Assembly (NCBI GenBank): GCA_020348625.1
Contig: CP070752.1
Location: forward strand, 1,328,582 to 1,338,993
DNA from: Deltaproteobacteria bacterium
GTDB lineage: Bacteria; Desulfobacterota; DSM-4660; Desulfatiglandales; B25-G16
Reading direction: 5' to 3'
Length of the DNA: 10,412 nucleotides
Under the pieces are notes generated by a model that was not told the DNA's origin, searched no databases, and saw nothing but the letters and a program-made list of their open reading frames with translations. Of this stretch, positions 6,006 to 10,412 are shown piece after piece. The translations under genes and the position numbers were made by a program. Position 1 is the first letter of the stretch, and each line of letters begins with the position of its first letter.

Positions 6006-7361
6006 TTAACCTTGAAATATACTCGTTACATCAGCTACCTTCTCGAGGTTCAGGGCCAAATCTATGATTCTGTTTCTTTCATCCTTTGTTATTGAATCTC
6101 CGGAGAGTTTATTGAATTTTTCGATCAGTTCCTTTTCAGAAATGGGGTTCTCCAGGTCACCCTTAGGATATTCGCAATATCCGCTATATCTTTTTCCATT
6201 TCTCAGCTCTATTTCCACCCTGGAAGGCCATTTCTGAGGATACAGCCGGGTAAGTTCTGGATCGCTCTTGAGGGAGATAGTGCCCATAAGGTTCAGTATC
6301 TCGGAGTTGGTGAGCCTTTTGGCTTTAAAATCATCTAGATCAACGTGCCCGAAATTGATTGCAGTAGCGACGCAGAAGGGTAGGTTGAATTTCGCAAGAT
6401 AAGGGGTATGAGGCTCCACCTCCTCAAGAAGATCAAGGGCCTCCTGATAGATATAAACGGTTATGGATCTGATGGCTTCTAAATCCGTGCTTGCCCCCCT
6501 CCAGGCCCCGAGAGCTGCCTCAATAGCGGAATGGGTATGGCCGCATGAGGCATAGTATTTCAGAGAATTTCTTGCAGTATGGAAGGTCTCCCCTAGGCCA
6601 TCGGTCAAGAAACTAAGATCATAGTCATCGGATGTGGCGTTGAGGAACCCCTTTTTTCCCTCAAAGATACGGCTTGAACCGGTAAAGCCCTTTTGGGCCA
6701 ATAGGGCAGCCAGCAGTCCATTCATAGATGATTTTCCTGGGTGCAGCTGTTTACTCATGGCACCTTCAGTCAGAAACTCCCACAGCCCTGAACTCTGAGT
6801 CCCCGCAGAACCAAGAGCCCACACAAAAGGCTCTGAATCTAGAGCCAAGACCTTTGCTGTCCCGGCTGCTGCACCGAAGGTGCCGCAGGTTGCTGTCGTG
6901 TGCCAGTACTCATAGTGAGTCTTGCCAGCGGCCAGAGCAGCCCTTATCCCGGTTTCATATCCGGCAACAATCCCTAGTACAAGATCACACCCGGACACAT
7001 GCTCCTTTTCCCCAGCAGCGAAAACTGCCGGGAGAATCGACGCTGCGGGGTGAAAGATGGATTGTCGATGCAGGTCGTCCATCTCCATCACATGAGAGGA
7101 GGCCCCATTAACGAGGGCAGCCACCAGGGATAAGTGCCTGGTGTTCGTTGGAATGACAGTCGCCTCTTCAGATCCCTTCATATCCTTTGCAAGGGAGATC
7201 ATGATTTGAGTAGGCGGTTGAGAGAGGCCGGCAATTGCCGAACCAACCCAGTCAAGGAAAAACGCCTTTGTACGATGGACCAGGGTATCGGGGAGATCTT
7301 CATATCGAAGGGCGCAGAAAAACTGGGCGAGTTTTTGGGAAATCGTACCAGATATCGCCAT
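6006..7361 (-). CDS. MmgE/PrpD-family protein (dehydratase, hydratase or decarboxylase of a tricarboxylate or dicarboxylate)
   Basis: At 451 residues this has the usual family length. The family contains 2-methylcitrate dehydratase (PrpD), cis-aconitate decarboxylase (IRG1/CAD) and many uncharacterised members; all work in the cytoplasm without metal. Visible landmarks are MDDLH (Asp95-Asp96), FHPAASILP (His104), WHTTATCGTFGAAAG (His154), SKQLHPGK (Lys204, His207) and NSLKYYASCGHTHSAI (Lys268, His275/His277). They occupy the places of the catalytic Asp, His and Lys residues I recall for the IRG1 structure. The C-terminal lid domain (about residues 270-400) is complete. The gene begins 9 bp after the ferredoxin stop, so translational coupling is likely. 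It sits between a CoA-ligase/lyase set and an SDH operon, which suggests water addition to, or loss from, a C4-C6 acid. It is not beside prpB or prpC, so a standard methylcitrate cycle is unlikely. Substrate unknown. Confidence 0.9.
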   Translation of the reverse strand: MAISGTISQKLAQFFCALRYEDLPDTLVHRTKAFFLDWVGSAIAGLSQPPTQIMISLAKDMKGSEEATVIPTNTRHLSLVAALVNGASSHVMEMDDLHRQSIFHPAASILPAVFAAGEKEHVSGCDLVLGIVAGYETGIRAALAAGKTHYEYWHTTATCGTFGAAAGTAKVLALDSEPFVWALGSAGTQSSGLWEFLTEGAMSKQLHPGKSSMNGLLAALLAQKGFTGSSRIFEGKKGFLNATSDDYDLSFLTDGLGETFHTARNSLKYYASCGHTHSAIEAALGAWRGASTDLEAIRSITVYIYQEALDLLEEVEPHTPYLAKFNLPFCVATAINFGHVDLDDFKAKRLTNSEILNLMGTISLKSDPELTRLYPQKWPSRVEIELRNGKRYSGYCEYPKGDLENPISEKELIEKFNKLSGDSITKDERNRIIDLALNLEKVADVTSIFQG

Positions 7362-7370
7362 GACTGATCT

Positions 7371-7601
7371 CTATTGCTCGTATAATTTCTGAATGCTGAT
7401 TGCGTCTACCTCACAGCCTTGAAGGCAGAGATTGCAGAGTGTGCATTCATCCTCGTTAGCCTCTAGGCGCTTGGGATAATCATCATTCGATGTGAAGATG
7501 CTAACCGGACAGACCTGGATGCATTTACCACACCGCTCAATACCCAGGCATCTGTCAAGATCGATATCAAGCCTGATGAACTCACCCACGATTTGCTCCA
7601 T
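7371..7601 (-). CDS. Small 2x[4Fe-4S] ferredoxin with an expanded first cluster motif
   Basis: This 76-residue protein has two cysteine sets: Cys18, 24, 27, 31 (CLGIERCGKCIQVCP) and Cys53, 56, 59, 63 (CTLCNLCLQGCE). The second is the ordinary C-x2-C-x2-C-x3-C, with Glu instead of Pro after the last Cys. The first is C-x5-C-x2-C-x3-CP, three residues longer than usual between the first two cysteines. It is a soluble electron carrier, probably serving an oxidoreductase of the same pathway. It could also be a small subunit of an enzyme encoded upstream of the window. ATG 7601 has no good ribosome binding site. GTG 7589, four codons in, has GGAG 6 nt upstream and may be the true start, giving 72 residues. 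It lies 22 bp after the lyase gene and 9 bp before the MmgE/PrpD gene. The partner is not identifiable. Confidence 0.85.
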   Translation of the reverse strand: MEQIVGEFIRLDIDLDRCLGIERCGKCIQVCPVSIFTSNDDYPKRLEANEDECTLCNLCLQGCEVDAISIQKLYEQ

Positions 7602-7623
7602 TGTGGTAAGTTAGCTGTGAGGA

Positions 7624-8520
7624 CTATCCACGAATACCCCTTTTCTCAATGGCGGCGGCTCGTGCCAGAATATCCCTGGACTTGTTTACCACTGCATAGT
7701 CAATAAACTTCCCCTCCACCTGGATTGCTGCCGTGCCGGCAGCTTCTGCCTCCTCAAACACCTGAATGATCTTTTCTGCCCTGCTTATTTCCTCGGGGGT
7801 AGGGGAGAATATGCGGTTGCAAGGCTCAATCTGCCTCGGGTGGATGACCTGTTTCCCCTGAAACCCCAATTCCTTTGCCCGTTTAGCATCGGAGATCAGG
7901 GCATCGATATCATTGAGGTCAATCATGAAAGGGGTATCTATCGGGGGAGCAATTCCAGAGGCTCTACAAGCAATAGCAATTCGTGAGCGCGCATAAAAAA
8001 GCTCAGTTCCCTCCATAGTCATTTCTATACCCATATCGAGTGTATAATCTGCCGCACCGAAGGTTACCGTGTGGATTCTCTCCGGTTTCGTTTTGCTCGA
8101 TATAATGTCGTAAACCCTATGCACTCCGGCTGCTGACTCGATCAGGGGAAAGAGTAGAATGGAGCCGTCAGGGAGACCTCTCTTTCCCTCAAGCGCACAG
8201 AGGAGTCCGTTGATCTCATAGATGTCATCGGGCTTTTCGACCTTGGGCAGCACAATCCCGTTAACCCCTTCTACAATAACTTCCTCTAAATCACCCTCAA
8301 TAAAGGGGGACCCCAAGGCATTGACGCGAACGAGCATCATCCTGTCAGAGAATTGGGCCGCCTTTTCTCTGACCTTGGATCGACTGAGCTCCTTTTCCGA
8401 AATGGGAACGGCATCTTCCAGGTCAATGATAACAACGTCGGCCTCTGTATTGAAGGCCTTTTCTATACGATCGGGCCTATTCCCTGGAACAAAGAGAGCT
8501 GTTCTCATAAGTATCGGCAC
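7624..8520 (-). CDS. HpcH/HpaI-family CitE-like acyl-CoA lyase (malyl-/citramalyl-CoA lyase type)
   Basis: This 298-residue TIM barrel belongs to the citrate lyase beta/malyl-CoA lyase group. Signatures in order are RTALFVPGNRPDRIEKA (6-22), DLEDAV (33-38), Arg65 in RVNALG, VLPKVE (90-95), PLIESAAG with metal ligand Glu128, FGAADYTLDMG with metal ligand Asp157, and GKQVIHPRQIEPCNRIFSP (222-240), which binds the CoA moiety in homologues. Enzymes of this type split a 3-hydroxyacyl-CoA such as (S)-malyl-CoA, citramalyl-CoA or a methylmalyl-CoA into an acyl-CoA and a 2-oxoacid. Neither citrate lyase alpha/gamma nor a citrate lyase ligase gene is present, so it should act as a free-standing lyase on a CoA ester made by the adjacent ligase. 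GTG 8520 is chosen because GAGAGG lies a few nt upstream, beginning at the alpha-subunit stop. ATG 8508 is the alternative and gives the more usual MRTALFVPG start. Confidence 0.9.
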   Translation of the reverse strand: MPILMRTALFVPGNRPDRIEKAFNTEADVVIIDLEDAVPISEKELSRSKVREKAAQFSDRMMLVRVNALGSPFIEGDLEEVIVEGVNGIVLPKVEKPDDIYEINGLLCALEGKRGLPDGSILLFPLIESAAGVHRVYDIISSKTKPERIHTVTFGAADYTLDMGIEMTMEGTELFYARSRIAIACRASGIAPPIDTPFMIDLNDIDALISDAKRAKELGFQGKQVIHPRQIEPCNRIFSPTPEEISRAEKIIQVFEEAEAAGTAAIQVEGKFIDYAVVNKSRDILARAAAIEKRGIRG

Positions 8521-8530
8521 AGCCTACCTC

Positions 8531-9424
8531 TCAAAGCAGTGTTTCAAGGATGGACACAATATCATTGAGTGCCTCTGCCACATGGATTCCGGCCTTTTTA
8601 AACCGCTCGATCTTGCCGGCAGCGGTCCCTCTTGTTCCCTCAACAATGGTGGCAGCATGGCCAAATCTGACTCCTGGCATCGTATCCACAAAACGACCGG
8701 CAACAAAGGCCACAATGGGGGTTCTGATCTCCTCTGAAAGTACCATATCGGAAAGCCTTTCCTCTATGACACCTCCTGGCTCACAAAAAAGCACAATGGC
8801 CTTTGTATCCGGGTCTTTGTCAAAAAGCGGGACGAGGTCAAGGAAATTAGAACCCACCACAGGATCTCCTCCGATACTGATACACGTGCTTTGCCCTATC
8901 CCGTGAGTTGTCAAAAGGTTCGCAACCTCCGTAGTCATACCCCCGCTTCGGGATGCTATACCTACAGGGCCAGGCATATAGGCCTTCTTTAGGTTTTCCA
9001 CCGGTCCGCCCGCCATCCCTATCTTTACAGTATGGGGATTAATCATTCCAAGGCTGTTGGGTCCAATAACCACCGCACCATCTACCCTGGCAACTTCAAG
9101 AACCTCAACCGTATCCCTCTGAGGTACTCTCTCAGCCACAATAACCAGCAGCTCTATCCCGTTCGATAAGGCCTCTAATGCCGCACCTTTTACCATTGCC
9201 GGTGGAACAGAAATGATACTCGCCTCAGCGCTATGTTCCCTTACGGCCTGGTAAACCGTATCAAAGACAGGCACTCCATGAACAGTTTGTCCCCCCTTGC
9301 CTGGAGTAACCCCTGCGACGACCTGCGAGCCGTAATCAATCATATCCTTGGTAAAGGTGACGGCCTCTCTTCCCGTAATCCCCTGGACAATAATCCTCGT
9401 ATCTTCGGTGGCCAGTATAGCCAT
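8531..9424 (-). CDS. SucD-like CoA-ligase alpha subunit (ADP-forming acid-CoA ligase)
   Basis: This 297-residue protein covers the whole of SucD. It has the CoA-binding N-terminal fold (VQGITGREA, TPGKGG at 40-45) and the phospho-histidine domain (SRSGGMTTE at 158-166, GQSTCISIGGDPVVGSNF at 177-194). Glu215 in CEPGG corresponds to the Glu that contacts the phosphohistidine, and His256 in RFGHAATIVEG is the phosphorylated histidine. GPNSLGMINP replaces GPNCPGVITP of typical SucD. With a beta subunit it would couple ATP cleavage to formation of a CoA thioester in the cytoplasm. Beside a CitE-like lyase the closest known arrangement is malate thiokinase plus malyl-CoA lyase (MtkAB/Mcl), so malate, citramalate or a relative is a plausible substrate. 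GAGGGG 6 nt before ATG 9424 supports the start. The beta-subunit gene ends 12 bp upstream. Confidence 0.9.
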   Translation of the reverse strand: MAILATEDTRIIVQGITGREAVTFTKDMIDYGSQVVAGVTPGKGGQTVHGVPVFDTVYQAVREHSAEASIISVPPAMVKGAALEALSNGIELLVIVAERVPQRDTVEVLEVARVDGAVVIGPNSLGMINPHTVKIGMAGGPVENLKKAYMPGPVGIASRSGGMTTEVANLLTTHGIGQSTCISIGGDPVVGSNFLDLVPLFDKDPDTKAIVLFCEPGGVIEERLSDMVLSEEIRTPIVAFVAGRFVDTMPGVRFGHAATIVEGTRGTAAGKIERFKKAGIHVAEALNDIVSILETLL

Positions 9425-9436
9425 CTCAGCCCCTCG

Positions 9437-10412
9437 TTAGCGCCTCGTTAACTTTTCAACTGCCTTTCTGGCGGCCTGATCAATGGAGACGGTCCTGTCA
9501 CAGTAATCCACATCATATTTGGAGAGGATCTTGAACCCTTCTTTTTCCCAGGCTCCCGGAACCCGAAAGACAGACAATGTCTCTGATGGATCTCTTCCAA
9601 CCTCCAAGATGCCCTTTATCACACCCCTGGCTATGAGATCGACCCGGGTATTGCTCACCACGTTCATGATCACGGCGATTTTTTCCACGCCCGGTTTCGA
9701 AAGGATATGTTTCGTAAGTTCTTTTGTCTTTAGCACTGTGGGGTTACCACCGATCTCGCAATAATTTGCAGGATGCCCTCCGTGTCGTTGAACGGCATCG
9801 AACGCAGTCAATGAAGCCCCACCACCACCAATAATTAATCCCAGGTTCCCATCAAACTCGATGAGCCTTCCAGCAACTCCTCTCTGGTCCAGATTGTCGA
9901 TCTCAGCTGCCTTTTTTTCAAACTCACTTGCGGTGCGGCCACCTTCGACTCGATGGGGGTTCTTCTCCTTTTACGCGATACCTGGATTTCTGTAAAGGGC
10001 ATCGTCATCGATTTCAAGATGGCAGTCAAGCGCTACTCTCCTGCCATCTCTAGTTTGGGCAAGAGGATTGATTTCAGCTATGGTAGCGTCATTCTCCAGA
10101 AAGGCGTTTGCCAAAAGAGAGAAGATGTTGGAAATCCCCAACAACGTCCGCCCGGTGATATTGGTTTGGGAGATTATCTCCCGGGCCATATACTCCGGAA
10201 GACCGTTTCTGACCGAAAAATGCCTTTTCTGGACCTTTTTCGGCTCTTTTTCAGCTAACTCCTCTATATCAACACCACCTTCAGTCGAGAAGATTGCAAT
10301 CGGTTCCGTAGCCACTGTATCGTAGGTTATCCCGAGGTAGAATTCCTGCGCAATATCAAGCTTTTCTTCCACCAAGACCTTATTCACGCGATAGCCTCGA
10401 ACGGTACGTGAA
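9437..10412 (-). pseudogene. SucC-like CoA-ligase beta subunit, 5' truncated by the window and interrupted by an in-frame TAA
   Basis: One continuous frame of 325 codons, apart from a TAA at 9973-9971, aligns with SucC from about residue 65 to the end. Before the stop (146 codons) lies the ATP-grasp domain, with GVDIEELAEK, the metal ligands in AEINPLAQT and the closing DDDALYRNPGIA. After the stop (177 codons) comes the whole CoA-ligase domain: FDGNLGLIIGGGGASLTAFD, QRHGGHPANYCEIGGNP, VDLIARGVIKG and a C-terminus at 9439. The stop falls in the loop where E. coli SucC has QPDLREMRD, at the boundary of the two domains. AAAGGAG follows it directly, but no ATG, GTG or TTG occurs in frame until TTG 9811, which would delete the first strands of the second domain. 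A clean split gene is therefore doubtful; nonsense mutation or sequencing error is likelier. The loop that is GGI-x-RCD in ordinary SucC reads SNTRVD here. It forms an operon with the alpha subunit. Confidence 0.8.

Noticed and set aside
6006..7361. Calling the MmgE/PrpD gene prpD (2-methylcitrate dehydratase)
   Set aside because: No methylcitrate synthase or methylisocitrate lyase gene accompanies it, and the family has several activities; left without a symbol.
8222..8737. 171-codon plus-strand frame
   Set aside because: It runs antisense across the CitE-like lyase and SucD-like genes, both of which have full family motifs; no ribosome site.
9835..9970. Independent start for the second half of the beta subunit just after the TAA
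   Set aside because: The AAAGGAG is attractive, but no ATG, GTG or TTG follows in frame before 9811, inside the conserved domain.

Overview
The window reads as an accessory catabolic locus of an anaerobic, moderate-GC bacterium. A Desulfobacterota-like (sulfate-reducing or syntrophic) host is my best guess, from the combination of an SDH operon in anchor-A-B order, a TAXI-type binding protein, a MmgE/PrpD protein, a CitE-like lyase and a small dicluster ferredoxin. This is inference; no taxonomic marker is present.

Layout. All intact genes lie on the minus strand and read from the right edge to the left. From 10412 down to 1453 they form one tightly packed run: a SucC-like CoA-ligase beta subunit (5' end outside the window, interrupted by an in-frame TAA), a SucD-like alpha subunit, a HpcH/HpaI (CitE-like) acyl-CoA lyase, a 2x[4Fe-4S] ferredoxin, a MmgE/PrpD-family protein, a fused SdhC-SdhD membrane anchor, SdhA, SdhB and a DapA-family aldolase. 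Gaps are mostly 9-50 bp. The longer ones are 98 bp before the anchor gene and 126 bp before the aldolase gene. About 1.2 kb with no intact gene follows. It holds a decayed IS200/IS605 TnpA on the plus strand (749-1150), whose catalytic HUH motif is gone. At the left edge is the start of a separately transcribed gene for a secreted TAXI-like solute-binding protein, preceded by a possible 8-codon leader ORF with a very strong Shine-Dalgarno.

How the genes may work together (inference). The parts match an oxidise, hydrate, activate, cleave scheme for a C4 or substituted C4 dicarboxylate. The SDH complex would oxidise a (substituted) succinate to a fumarate. The MmgE/PrpD protein would add or remove water. 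The SucCD-like ligase would make the CoA thioester of the malate or citramalate product. The CitE-like lyase would cleave it to an acyl-CoA and a 2-oxoacid. The DapA-like aldolase would handle another 2-oxoacid aldol, and the TAXI protein could feed the pathway. The beta-subunit loop that is GGI-x-RCD in ordinary SucC is changed here, so the substrate may not be succinate. The interrupted beta subunit leaves open whether the pathway still works in this strain.
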